A stretch of DNA of 64,000 nt from Streptomyces hayashii (GTDB taxonomy: Bacteria; Actinomycetota; Actinomycetes; Streptomycetales; Streptomycetaceae), in the NCBI RefSeq assembly GCF_024539815.1, contig NZ_JAHHIU010000090.1, forward strand, positions 1 through 64,000. The letters run 5' to 3'. The position numbers were made by a program, and so were the translations under genes. The notes under the pieces are model-generated. The model saw nothing but the letters and a program-made list of their open reading frames with translations. It made no database searches and was not told the DNA's origin. Of the stretch, positions 1 to 8,141 are shown piece by piece (positions within the stretch are counted from its first letter, which is position 1; the number at the start of each line of letters is the position of its first letter).

Positions 1-59
1 CCCCCGGCCCCCGGCCCCCGGGCCGGCGGTGGCGTTCACGGAAACGACAGGAGACGTAG

Positions 60-1493
60 ATGTCCGCGCTGCGCGCACGGCTGTCGGCGATACTGCTCGC
101 CGCTTGCCTCCTCCTCACAGGCCAGGTCCTGACCGCACCGCAACCCGCGGCCGCCGCCGACCCCGGCTACCTGATGGTGCACTTCACCGGGGAGGGGTCG
201 GACAACCAGCAGATGTACCTCTCGCACAGCACGGACGGCGTGCACTGGAACGACCTGAACGGCGGCGGGATGGTCCTGCGCTCCACGGTCGGCACGAAGG
301 GCGTGCGCGACCCCGCGTTCGTGAGATCCCCCGACGGCGGCAAGTACTGGATCATCGCGACCGACCTGTGCATCTCCTGCGGGCAGAGCTGGAGTCAGTC
401 CATCAACGACGGCAGCCGCAACCTCGTGGTGTGGGAGTCGACCGACCTGGTCACCTGGTCGCAGCCGCGGCTGCTGAACGTCGCCGGCGCCATCCCCGAC
501 GGGCGCAACGCATGGGCGCCGGAAGCGATCTGGGACCCGGCCAGTAACGACTACATCCTGTACTGGGCGACGAACGTGCCCCTCAACGGCGCGACGAAGC
601 ACCGCATCTTCTACGCCCACACCAGCGACTTCCGGACCATCAGCACCCCGCAGATCTACATCGACCGCCCCGGCGCGCAGGAGATCATCGACACGCAGAT
701 CATCGAACTGCCGGCGGGCGCCGGCGCCTACCGCTACGTGCGGGCCTCCGGCGACGGCCAGATCACGCTCGAAGGCAGCGACTCGATCCTCGGGACGTGG
801 ACGAACCTCGGCGACCTCTCCGGCATCGGCCTCACCGGCTCCCAGGTCGAGGGCCCGATGTGGATGAAGTTCAACGGCACGAACAAGTGGGCCCTCTACC
901 TCGACCAGTACGCCTCCGGCGGCGGCTACATGCCGGTCCTGACGACCGACCCGTCCGACCCCGCCGCCTACCAGAAGCAGGCGTCGAGCAGCTACAGCAT
1001 GGGCGGCACGAAGAAGCGGCACGGCTGGATCATGAACCTGACGGCCGCCGAGGAGAGCCGCGTGCTCGCACGCTGGCCCAACACCGCGGTCAACCGGCTC
1101 CAGTCGTACAACTTCCAGGACCGGTACGTGCGGCACACCGACTTCGACGTGCGCATCGACCCGAACGTCAGCCCCGTCCAGGACTCCCGGTTCCGGCTCA
1201 GGACCGGCCTCGCCGGCACCGGCACCGTCTCCTTCGAGTCGGTGAACTTCCCCGGGTACTTCCTGCGCCACTCCGACTTCGACTTCCAGCTGGCCCGCAA
1301 CGACGGCAGCGGCCGGTTCGCCCAGGACGCGACCTTCCGCCAGGTCGCCGGCCTCGCCGACTCCACCTGGTCGTCCTTCCAGTCGTACAACCACCCCGAC
1401 CGGTACATCCGCCACTACGCCTACGAGCTACGGCTCGACCCGATCACCGACGCGACCGGCCGCAGCGACGCCACGTTCCGCGTGACGAGCTGA
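60..1493 (+). CDS. secreted GH43-like glycosidase with C-terminal AbfB (CBM42) arabinose-binding domain
   Basis: 477 aa. The first ~33 residues form a Sec signal peptide (ALRAR basic start, LLAACLLLTG core, cleavage near AAA-AD). Residues ~36-335 look like a five-bladed-propeller GH43/GH117-like catalytic domain: an RDP motif at D84, repeated short YW/W strands, and an APE motif (E155) that could hold acid and base residues. Residues ~345-475 are an AbfB beta-trefoil, seen as three copies of SYN/VNFPGYFLRHSDF-like repeats ending in RLD, which in the family bind arabinofuranose side chains. The protein probably acts outside the cell on arabinose-containing plant polysaccharide; the exact substrate is not readable. 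An AGGAG lies 6 nt before the ATG. A strong hairpin follows the stop. Confidence 0.85.
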   Translation: MSALRARLSAILLAACLLLTGQVLTAPQPAAAADPGYLMVHFTGEGSDNQQMYLSHSTDGVHWNDLNGGGMVLRSTVGTKGVRDPAFVRSPDGGKYWIIATDLCISCGQSWSQSINDGSRNLVVWESTDLVTWSQPRLLNVAGAIPDGRNAWAPEAIWDPASNDYILYWATNVPLNGATKHRIFYAHTSDFRTISTPQIYIDRPGAQEIIDTQIIELPAGAGAYRYVRASGDGQITLEGSDSILGTWTNLGDLSGIGLTGSQVEGPMWMKFNGTNKWALYLDQYASGGGYMPVLTTDPSDPAAYQKQASSSYSMGGTKKRHGWIMNLTAAEESRVLARWPNTAVNRLQSYNFQDRYVRHTDFDVRIDPNVSPVQDSRFRLRTGLAGTGTVSFESVNFPGYFLRHSDFDFQLARNDGSGRFAQDATFRQVAGLADSTWSSFQSYNHPDRYIRHYAYELRLDPITDATGRSDATFRVTS

Positions 1494-1511
1494 CCGCCGA
1501 GCCGACCGACC

Positions 1512-1547
1512 GGGATGCCGGCGCCTCCGGGAGAGCGCCGGCATCCC
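1512..1547 (+). terminator. GC-rich hairpin terminator after the GH43 gene
   Basis: A perfect 13-bp stem (1512-1524 with 1535-1547) around a 10-nt loop starts 19 bases after the stop codon. There is no clear T-run, which is usual for Streptomyces terminators. It likely ends the glycosidase transcript. Confidence 0.7.
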
Positions 1548-1695
1548 TGCGTCCGCCGCCGGACGCGACAGGCCCACAAGTGAACCGAAGGGACGTATCG
1601 GACGTATTGAACTACGGGCCCGCCCCCACGACGGGCCCCCGGGCCGGACCTGCCGCACACGTCGCGGCAGGGGCCCCAGCGGAAAGAGGAACGCC

Positions 1696-2247
1696 ATGCA
1701 CCGCGCCGCCACCATCGCAGCGGCCGCGACCGCCGTCGCGGCCTTCGCCGCCGGATGCGGAAGCTCCGGCACCTCCGGCTCGTCGTCCCCGTCCGCCGGC
1801 TCGTCGCCTCCGTCCAGCAGCTCGGCGCCCGCCACCGGCGGATCCGGCACGCTGCGGGCGCACAGCTCCCCTCTGGGCCAGATCCTCGTCGACGGATCCG
1901 GCCGGACCCTGTACCTGTTCGAGGCCGACAGCGGCACGACCTCCCACTGCTACGGCGGCTGCGCCCAGGCATGGCCGCCCGACACCACCACCGGACGGCC
2001 CAGCGCCCACGGCGTGAACGACGCCCTGGTCGGCACCACCCCCCGGAACGACCACACCACCCAGGTCACCTACAACGGCCACCCCCTCTACCGCTTCGCC
2101 CAGGACGCGGCACCGGGCGACACCGCGGGCCAGGGCAACACGGCCTTCGGCGGCGCCTGGTACGTGCTCGACCCCAGCGGCTCCCCGATCACCGGCACCG
2201 CCCCCGGCTCCTCCCCCAGCGGGTCCGGAGGCGGCAACGGCTACTGA
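1696..2247 (+). CDS. lipoprotein of the COG4315 / PF03640 'secreted repeat' family
   Basis: 183 aa. The N-terminus has a lipoprotein signal with a lipobox ending in AAGC at Cys21, followed by a Ser/Pro/Gly-rich linker to about residue 50. The rest contains two repeat units of the PF03640 type: LGQILVDGSGRTLYLFE with CYGGCAQAWPP, and VTYNGHPLYRFAQD with GAWYVLDPSG. The function of the family is unknown; the Cys pair and conserved Tyr/Trp suggest an envelope redox or heme-associated role, but this is speculation. An AGAGGA precedes the ATG. Confidence 0.8.
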   Translation: MHRAATIAAAATAVAAFAAGCGSSGTSGSSSPSAGSSPPSSSSAPATGGSGTLRAHSSPLGQILVDGSGRTLYLFEADSGTTSHCYGGCAQAWPPDTTTGRPSAHGVNDALVGTTPRNDHTTQVTYNGHPLYRFAQDAAPGDTAGQGNTAFGGAWYVLDPSGSPITGTAPGSSPSGSGGGNGY

Positions 2248-2317
2248 ACCCCACAGGTGCGCCGAGGGGACCGCCCTGCCGTCGCCTCGACCGCGACAGC
2301 GCGAATCCCCTCGTCCC

Positions 2318-3085
2318 CTACACCTGTGACGCGGCCAGCAACCGCAGGGCGCGCTCCTTCAGCCGGTCGTCGGCCTCCGCCGCGTTGCCGGAGTCGAAGG
2401 GAGGCCGGGGGTCGTACTCGACAGCGAGCTGGATCGCCTTCGCCGTGTCCTCGTCCGCGATCAGGGACGCGAGATACAGGGCCATGTCCACACCCGCCGA
2501 CACCCCGGCCGCGGTGACGATCTTCCCGGAGCGCACGTAGCGGCGCGGCAGGTAGGTGACGTCGAACGTGGACTGGAGGTAGTCGGCGGAGGCCCAGTAC
2601 GTCGTCGCCTCCCGGCCGTCCAGCAGCCCCGCCGCGGCGAGGACGATGCTGCCGGTGCACACGGAGGTCGTCCACCGGGTGTGGCGGTGCATCTCGCGGA
2701 TCCAGCGCAGGAGCGTCCGGTTGTTCATCGCGCCGACGGTGCCCCGGTCGCCCGCGCCCGGGACCAGCAGGACGTCGAGACGGTCGACCTCGGCGATGCA
2801 GCGCTCGGCGACCACCGCCACGTCTCCGGTGTCCGTGCGGACGGCGCCGCGCTTCTCGGCGATCATCGTCACGGTGGCGTCGGGCAGACGGGACAGGACC
2901 TCCGCCGGGCCGGTGGGATCCAGCAGGCTGTAGCCGTCGTACAGCAGGATGCCGATGACCGGGCCCGTGCCGCCGCCGGGCTCGGCGGCGTGCGCCGCCT
3001 GTGTCGAGGCCGCGGCCGTGGCCGCGAGCGCGGCCGTGGCCACGGTCCCGCGGAGTACGTTTCTGCGTGTCGTCGAATGGCTCAT
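2318..3085 (-). CDS. exported DJ-1/PfpI family protein
   Basis: 255 aa from the ATG at 3085. That start was chosen because it opens a twin-arginine-like leader (SHSTTRRNVLRGTVATAAL) with an AxA site near residue 31; the frame is open further upstream but reads as low-complexity Arg. Residues ~40-235 form a DJ-1/PfpI class-I amidotransferase-like fold with the nucleophile elbow SVCTG, followed by the LAAAGLLDGREATTYW stretch typical of the GlxA-type DJ-1 subgroup. Such proteins include isonitrile hydratases, but the substrate cannot be read here. It lies just downstream of a cytoplasmic GlxA-type regulator with a homologous fold, suggesting an operon. Confidence 0.8.
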   Translation of the reverse strand: MSHSTTRRNVLRGTVATAALAATAAASTQAAHAAEPGGGTGPVIGILLYDGYSLLDPTGPAEVLSRLPDATVTMIAEKRGAVRTDTGDVAVVAERCIAEVDRLDVLLVPGAGDRGTVGAMNNRTLLRWIREMHRHTRWTTSVCTGSIVLAAAGLLDGREATTYWASADYLQSTFDVTYLPRRYVRSGKIVTAAGVSAGVDMALYLASLIADEDTAKAIQLAVEYDPRPPFDSGNAAEADDRLKERALRLLAASQV

Positions 3086-3104
3086 GACCGGGAGTCTTCT
3101 GTGC

Positions 3105-4103
3105 TCATCGCGACAGGCGGGGCGGCATGTCCGGCATCCTGCGAATCCTGTCCCCGGTGATGCCGTAGAGGTCGAGGAACGCCTGCCGCAGCGTCTCCGC
3201 CGACCCGAAACCGCAGCGGCGGGCGATCGCCGCCAGGGGCGCCGCGCTGGAGCGCACCAGGTGTGCCGCCGCCTCGCCGCGTGCCGCACGCACGGCCCGG
3301 GCGGGAGTCGTTCCGAGGTGCGCGGTGAACAGGCGGGTCAGGTGCCTCGGGCTGACCCCCGCCCGGGCCGCCAGGGCCACAGGGCCGAGGTCCTCGGCGA
3401 GGTGTCCGGCGATATGGCCCATCAGATCGCGGACCAGCCGGTCCTCGGGCGGCGGCGCGGCCAGGAACATGGAGATCTGGGCCTGGTCGGCGGGCCGGTG
3501 CAGCGGGGTGACGAGTTCGCGGGCGACGGCGCGGGCCAGCGTCGGGCCGTGGTCGTCCTCGATCAGCGCCAGCGTCAGGTCGAGCGCGCTGGTGACGCCG
3601 GCCGAGGTGTAGACGTCGCCGTCGCGGATGTAGAGGGGGCTCACGTCCACGGCGACGGCGGGGTGGCGCTCGGCGAGCCGTTCACCCCATCCCCAGTGGG
3701 TCGTCACCCGCCGGTGGTCGAGAAGTCCGGCCGCGGCCAGCACGTAGGCGCCGGTGCAGACGGAGGCCACGCGCCGGCTGCGCGCGGCCAGCCGGCGCAC
3801 CTGCCCGAGCAGCCGCTCGTCCGCTGCCGCGTCCTCGCAGCCGATGCCGCCCACGACGATCAGCGTGTCCAGCCGTCCCGTGACGGCCTCCAGTCCCTGC
3901 CCGGCTCCCACCAGGATCCCCGCCGAGCTTCTGGCCGCCCGGCGGCCCAGCGTGCCGAGCTCGATGGAGTACGGCGGCCGCGCACCGTGCCGGTTGGCGA
4001 CGTCCAGAGCACTGCTGGGGCAGGCGATGTCGAGGATCTGCGCGTCGTCGTAGGCGACGACGAGAACGCGCCGCCGCTCGTCCCTATCCCGATGCACGCA
4101 CAC
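3105..4103 (-). CDS. GlxA-family transcriptional regulator (DJ-1/PfpI + AraC HTH)
   Basis: About 332 aa from the GTG at 4103; a GTG at 4097 is an alternative. The frame stays open up to an ATG at 4232, but the added residues look like non-coding Arg/Pro. The N-terminal half is a DJ-1/PfpI-like sensor domain (VLVVAYDDAQILDIACP, then SVCTGAYVLAAAGLLD with the elbow Cys). The C-terminal ~100 residues are an AraC-type double HTH (VALAARAGVSPRHLTRLFTA, then IARRCGFGSAETLRQAFL). It probably controls the exported DJ-1 protein gene that follows 19 bp later on the same strand. The effector is unknown. Confidence 0.85.
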   Translation of the reverse strand: MCVHRDRDERRRVLVVAYDDAQILDIACPSSALDVANRHGARPPYSIELGTLGRRAARSSAGILVGAGQGLEAVTGRLDTLIVVGGIGCEDAAADERLLGQVRRLAARSRRVASVCTGAYVLAAAGLLDHRRVTTHWGWGERLAERHPAVAVDVSPLYIRDGDVYTSAGVTSALDLTLALIEDDHGPTLARAVARELVTPLHRPADQAQISMFLAAPPPEDRLVRDLMGHIAGHLAEDLGPVALAARAGVSPRHLTRLFTAHLGTTPARAVRAARGEAAAHLVRSSAAPLAAIARRCGFGSAETLRQAFLDLYGITGDRIRRMPDMPPRLSR

Positions 4104-4376
4104 CTCGCGGCGTGGCCTCTCGCCGGGTTCCGCCCCGCCGCGCCCGGGCCGCAGCCCCGGACGGATCCGCGCCCGCGGTTCCTCGCCGCTCCGGACCGGG
4201 GTCGCCGTCGCCCATTCCTGCGCCTCCCTCACGAGTGGGCCGCGACCGGCGGCCCCGTCTCAAAGGTCGGACGGGGACCGGGCCGAGTTCCCGGCCGGAC
4301 CGCAGAAGACGGGCGACGCCGGCACGGCGCAGCCTCGGACGGCGTCCGGGCGACGGCTGCCGGCGAGGTCCGCCCC

Positions 4377-4466
4377 GCCGACCGGCACGCCCCGCCGACG
4401 GCACGCCCCGCCGACCGGCCCGTGCCGGTCGGCGGGGCGTGCCGTCGGCGGGGCGTGCCGGTCGGC
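4377..4466 (-). terminator. very long perfect hairpin (43-bp stem, 4-nt loop) at the end of the ABC transporter operon
   Basis: Positions 4377-4419 are the exact reverse complement of 4424-4466, leaving only CCGT as the loop. The arm ends directly at the stop codon of the last ABC gene (TGA at 4469-4467). Each arm itself contains repeated CGGCACGCCCCGCCGA-like units, so the stem probably grew by internal duplication. It almost certainly stops transcription of the minus-strand operon and may protect the mRNA 3' end. Confidence 0.85.
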
Positions 4467-5291
4467 TCACATCCTGGCGGGCTCGTCGTCGAGGCTGAAC
4501 CTCGGATCGCCCGGGACGGACGCGAGGAGTCGAGCCGTGTACGGGTGGCCCGGCTCGGCGAAGGTGGCCCCGGTCGGGCCGAGCTCGACGAGGTCGCCGT
4601 GCAGCAGGACCGCGACCGTGTCGCTCACATGCCGGACGACGGCCAGGTCGTGCGAGATGAACAGCATCGTCAGCGAGAGCCGGCGGCGCAGATCGGCGAG
4701 CAGGTCGAGGATCTCGGCCTGGGTCGTCAGATCGAGGGCCGAGGTGATCTCGTCGGCGATGACGAACCGGGGCCGCGGGGCGAGGGCCCGTGCGATCGCC
4801 AGCCGCTGCCGCTGGCCGCCGGAGAACTCGTGCGGATAGCGGTCCATGCCGTCCGGGTCGAGGCTGACCTGGCCGAGCAGCTCGGCGATCCGGGCCCGGA
4901 CCGGTTCGACCCTGGCGCGGACCGGGTCGAGCGCCTCGGCGAGCGACTGCGCGACGGTGCGCCGCGGGTCGAAAGAGGAGTACGGGTCCTGCGGGATCAT
5001 CTGGACCGTGGCGGCTCCCGCCGGTCCGCGCGAGGCGCGCAGCGGGGCGCCGTCCACGAGGATCCGGCCGCTCGACGGCCTGTGGACGCCGACGAGTGTG
5101 CGCGCGAGCGTCGTCTTGCCCGACCCGGACTCGCCGACGAGCGCGAGCGTGGTGCCCCGGGGGATGTCGAACGAGACGTCGTCGATCACCCTGCGGGCCG
5201 CGGCGCCGTGGCCGAGCTCGACGGTGAGGCCCTCGACGCGCAGCAGCGGGTCGGCCGCCCGTGGGTCCGGTGCGGTGGCTGTGGCGGACAT
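4467..5291 (-). CDS. peptide/nickel-type ABC transporter ATP-binding protein (DppF/OppF-like)
   Basis: 274 aa. It has a full ABC ATPase: Walker A GESGSGKTT (~residues 54-62), Q-loop MIPQDPYSSFDPR, signature HEFSGGQRQRLAIARAL, Walker B RFVIADEITSALD, and H-loop LFISHDLAVV. The C-terminal GHPYTARLLASVPGDP segment is typical of Opp/Dpp ATPases. The ATG overlaps the upstream TGA in a TGATG junction, implying translational coupling to the fused permease-ATPase. It would pair with that protein's C-terminal ATPase as the second nucleotide-binding subunit at the inner face of the membrane. Confidence 0.9.
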   Translation of the reverse strand: MSATATAPDPRAADPLLRVEGLTVELGHGAAARRVIDDVSFDIPRGTTLALVGESGSGKTTLARTLVGVHRPSSGRILVDGAPLRASRGPAGAATVQMIPQDPYSSFDPRRTVAQSLAEALDPVRARVEPVRARIAELLGQVSLDPDGMDRYPHEFSGGQRQRLAIARALAPRPRFVIADEITSALDLTTQAEILDLLADLRRRLSLTMLFISHDLAVVRHVSDTVAVLLHGDLVELGPTGATFAEPGHPYTARLLASVPGDPRFSLDDEPARM

Positions 5292-7120
5292 CAGCGGCTC
5301 CCTTCCGCGGCCGGGGGGCGGTCCGCGGCTCTGTCGGAAAGGTCGTCCGACGGCGCTCCGCTCGGCTGCGCCGCATGCGCGTCGGCCGTCCACCGGAGCG
5401 CGCCGAGGGTTCCGCCGGCCTCGATCGCGGCGGGCGTCGCCGCGAGCAGCGCGCGGGTGTAGGGGTGGGTGGCCGTTCCCCGGCGCAGGTCTTCGCCCGT
5501 GGTCCGGTCGACGACCCGGCCGCCGTGGAGCACCAGGACGGTGTCGCAGAGCACGCCGACCACGCCGATGTCGTGCGAGATGAACAGCATCGCCGTGCCG
5601 TGCTCGCGGTTGATGCGCCGGAACTGGCGCAGCACCTCCGCCTGGACGGTGACGTCGAGTGCCGTCGTCGGCTCGTCGGCGATGAGCAGCCGCGGGTTCG
5701 TGGTCATCGCGGAGGCGATCGAGGCGCGCTGGAGCATGCCGCCGCTCAGCTCGTGCGGATGCTGGCGCAGCCGCCTTTCCGGCTCGGTGACGTGGATGTC
5801 GGCCAGGGCGCGGACCATGTCCCGCGTGGCCTGACGCCGGGACGTTCCCAGATGCACCCTGGCCACCTCGGTGAGCTGGGCCCCCAGCCTCAGCGCGGGG
5901 TTGAACGTGCCGACGGGGTCCTGGTAGATGATGCCGATCTCGGTCGCGAGGCGTCGCTGCGGCGGTGTTCCGAGCAGGTCGAGGTCGCCGAGGGCGAGGC
6001 GGGACGCGTCGGCCCGCATGCCCTCGGGGAGCAGGCCCGCGATCGCCATGGCGATGGTGGACTTCCCCGAGCCCGACTCCCCGACGAGGCCGACGATCCG
6101 GCCGGCCCCGATGGTGAACGACACGTCGTCGACGAGGGTCCGGTCGCCGGCCCGCACGGTCAGCCCGGCGACGGTCAGCAGGCCGTCCCGCTCCGCGCCG
6201 CCCGACGCGTGGGGCGTACGCGCCGCGCCGTCGGGGGCCGCCGCGGCCGGTCCCGTCGCGTCCGCCGTCCTGGCCCCCGCGGGCTCCGTGCCACGGGCAC
6301 GCGGGTCGACGAGTGAGGCCACGCCGTCTCCGAGGAGCATGGCGCCCACGCCGGTGACGACGAGCATGACCGACGGAGCGAGGACCACCGACGGCTGGGC
6401 GAAGATCGACGGCAGGGCCTCGTTGAGCAGCCGGCCCCAGTCGTACTGCGGGTTCTGCACGCCGAGGCCGACGAACGACAGACTGCTGATGTCGAGCAGG
6501 GACAGGGTGAAGCTCGAACCGAGGAGCACCAGCAGCGGCCCGCTGATGTTCGGCAGGACGTGCCGGCCCAGGATGCGCAGGCCGGGGACGCCGAGCAGGC
6601 GCGCGGTCAGGACGTAGTCCTTGTCCGCGACGGTCGCGGCGAGATTCGCCGTCAGCCGTGCGAACCCGGGCACGCCGGCGACGGCGATCGCTGCGATCGC
6701 GGAGCCCGTGCCCGGCCCGAGCACGGCCGCGATGACGAGGGCGAGGACGAGCGAGGGGAAGGCCACCGCCGAGTCGATGAGCCGCAGACAGGTCTCGCGC
6801 AGCCACCCGGGTGCGAGGTGGACCAGCGCGCCGATCGCGACGCCGGCGACGAACGAGGCGGCGGTGGCGGCGGCGGCCATGAGCAGGGTGAGCCGGGTCG
6901 CGACGAGGGCCCGGGCGAGGACGTCACGGCCGAAGGCGTCGGTGCCGAGGAGATGGGCGGCGCCCGGTCCCAGCCGGGCGTCGTCGGTGAGGGTCCCGGC
7001 GGAGCCGCTCAGCAGCACAGGGGCCAGGAGGGCGACGGCGAGGAGCAGTCCGAGGATCACGGCGCCGGACAGCAGCGGCAGGTTGCGCGGCGATCGGCGC
7101 ACGGCCGGGTCAGTGGCCAC
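5291..7120 (-). CDS. fused ABC permease-ATPase (DppC-DppD fusion), peptide/nickel uptake
   Basis: 609 aa, about the sum of a DppC permease (~280) and a DppD ATPase (~300). Residues ~15-270 are a BPD_transp_1 permease: an N-terminal TM, LGTDAFGRDVLARAL, the EAA-like loop ARLLGVPGLRILGRHVLPN, and TM helices to about residue 265. An Ala/Pro/Thr linker (~272-305) leads to an ABC ATPase with Walker A GESGSGKST, signature HELSGGMLQR, Walker B LLIADEPTTALD and H-loop FISHD. The ATG at 7120 overlaps the upstream permease by 11 bp. I see no stop or frameshift at the junction, so the fusion looks genuine. Confidence 0.9.
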   Translation of the reverse strand: MATDPAVRRSPRNLPLLSGAVILGLLLAVALLAPVLLSGSAGTLTDDARLGPGAAHLLGTDAFGRDVLARALVATRLTLLMAAAATAASFVAGVAIGALVHLAPGWLRETCLRLIDSAVAFPSLVLALVIAAVLGPGTGSAIAAIAVAGVPGFARLTANLAATVADKDYVLTARLLGVPGLRILGRHVLPNISGPLLVLLGSSFTLSLLDISSLSFVGLGVQNPQYDWGRLLNEALPSIFAQPSVVLAPSVMLVVTGVGAMLLGDGVASLVDPRARGTEPAGARTADATGPAAAAPDGAARTPHASGGAERDGLLTVAGLTVRAGDRTLVDDVSFTIGAGRIVGLVGESGSGKSTIAMAIAGLLPEGMRADASRLALGDLDLLGTPPQRRLATEIGIIYQDPVGTFNPALRLGAQLTEVARVHLGTSRRQATRDMVRALADIHVTEPERRLRQHPHELSGGMLQRASIASAMTTNPRLLIADEPTTALDVTVQAEVLRQFRRINREHGTAMLFISHDIGVVGVLCDTVLVLHGGRVVDRTTGEDLRRGTATHPYTRALLAATPAAIEAGGTLGALRWTADAHAAQPSGAPSDDLSDRAADRPPAAEGSR

Positions 7121-8141
7121 GACGGCCTCCCTCCAGCGTGCGGGGGTCGACGATCCCGAGGACGACGTCCACGAGGAGGTTGACGAGCAGGGCGAGCATG
7201 CCGACGACGAGGATGATGCCCTGGATCACGGGATAGTCCTTGTAGATGATCGCCTGGACGACCTCGGTGCCGAGCCCCGGGTAGGTGAAGACGTTCTCCA
7301 GGATGATCGTCCCGCCGAGCAGGGACGTGAGGACGAGACCGCTCAGGGTGAGGACGCTCGTCAGGAGGTTGGGCAGCGCGTGGCGGAGATGGAGGCGCAC
7401 GGATCCCAGGCGGTGGCCGCGCGCGGTCCGCATGTAGTCCTGGGCGAGCACCGAGGCCGTCTCCTGCCGGACGACCCGGGCGATGGCGAAGGCCGGGCCG
7501 ATGCAGAGCGCGGCGATCGGCAGGACGAGCGCGCTCGGTGTCGTGGCGCCGCCGGACGGCAGCAGGCCGAGGCTGATGGAGAACAGGACGACGAGGAGGG
7601 TCGCGACGACGTAGACGGGCGCCGACGCGAGGAGCCCGGCGACCGTGCCGAAGCCGACGCCGAGCCGGCGGCGGCGTCCGTCCCGGGTGAGGACGCCGAC
7701 GGCCATGCCCAGCGGGACGGCGACGACCAGGGAGAGCAGGACGGCCGGGACGACGAGCTGGACGGTGTACGGCAGCCGGGTCGCGACGATGTCCGTGACC
7801 GGGGTGCCGAACCGGAACGAGGTGCCGAGCCGTCCGGAGGCGATGTCGGCGAGGTAGTGGACGAACCGCGTCGCCATCGGCTCGTCGAGGCCCAGCCGTT
7901 CGCGTATCGCCGCGAGGGTGGCCGGGGACGTGCTGGTGCCGGCGATCGCGCGGGCCGGGTCCCCGGGCAGCAGGGGCACCATGAGGAACGTCACGAGGAC
8001 GAGCAGCAGCATGGACATCAGCAGGCCGGCCGCCCGGCGGACGGCGAAACCGGCCCAGCCGCCGCCCAGCCGCAACCGGGGGACGCGCCGGACGGACGCT
8101 GCGGCCAGCGGCCCGGTCGGGACCGCGGCCCCGGCGCTCAC
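7110..8141 (-). CDS. peptide/nickel ABC transporter permease (DppB-like)
   Basis: 343 aa from a GTG at 8141 that overlaps the amidase TGA in a GTGA junction. It shows the DppB pattern: first TM at ~35-58 (LLMSMLLLVLVTFLMVPLLPGDPA), GLDEPMATRFVHYLADIASGRLG periplasmic segment with GTSFRFGTPV, five further TM helices, and the EAA loop TARGHRLGSVRLHLRHALPN. The C-terminus ends in DVVLGIVDPRTLEGGRR, the usual DppB ending. It forms the membrane channel with the permease half of the next protein. Confidence 0.9.
   Translation of the reverse strand: MSAGAAVPTGPLAAASVRRVPRLRLGGGWAGFAVRRAAGLLMSMLLLVLVTFLMVPLLPGDPARAIAGTSTSPATLAAIRERLGLDEPMATRFVHYLADIASGRLGTSFRFGTPVTDIVATRLPYTVQLVVPAVLLSLVVAVPLGMAVGVLTRDGRRRRLGVGFGTVAGLLASAPVYVVATLLVVLFSISLGLLPSGGATTPSALVLPIAALCIGPAFAIARVVRQETASVLAQDYMRTARGHRLGSVRLHLRHALPNLLTSVLTLSGLVLTSLLGGTIILENVFTYPGLGTEVVQAIIYKDYPVIQGIILVVGMLALLVNLLVDVVLGIVDPRTLEGGRRGH

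Noticed and set aside
1..59. CCCCCGG repeats at the window start as a functional element
   Set aside because: Cut by the window edge; looks like the tail of an unseen hairpin and cannot be judged.
2949..5462. Plus-strand frame of 837 codons opposite the DJ-1, GlxA and ABC genes
   Set aside because: Crosses several real minus-strand genes and the long hairpin; composition is that of an antisense frame.
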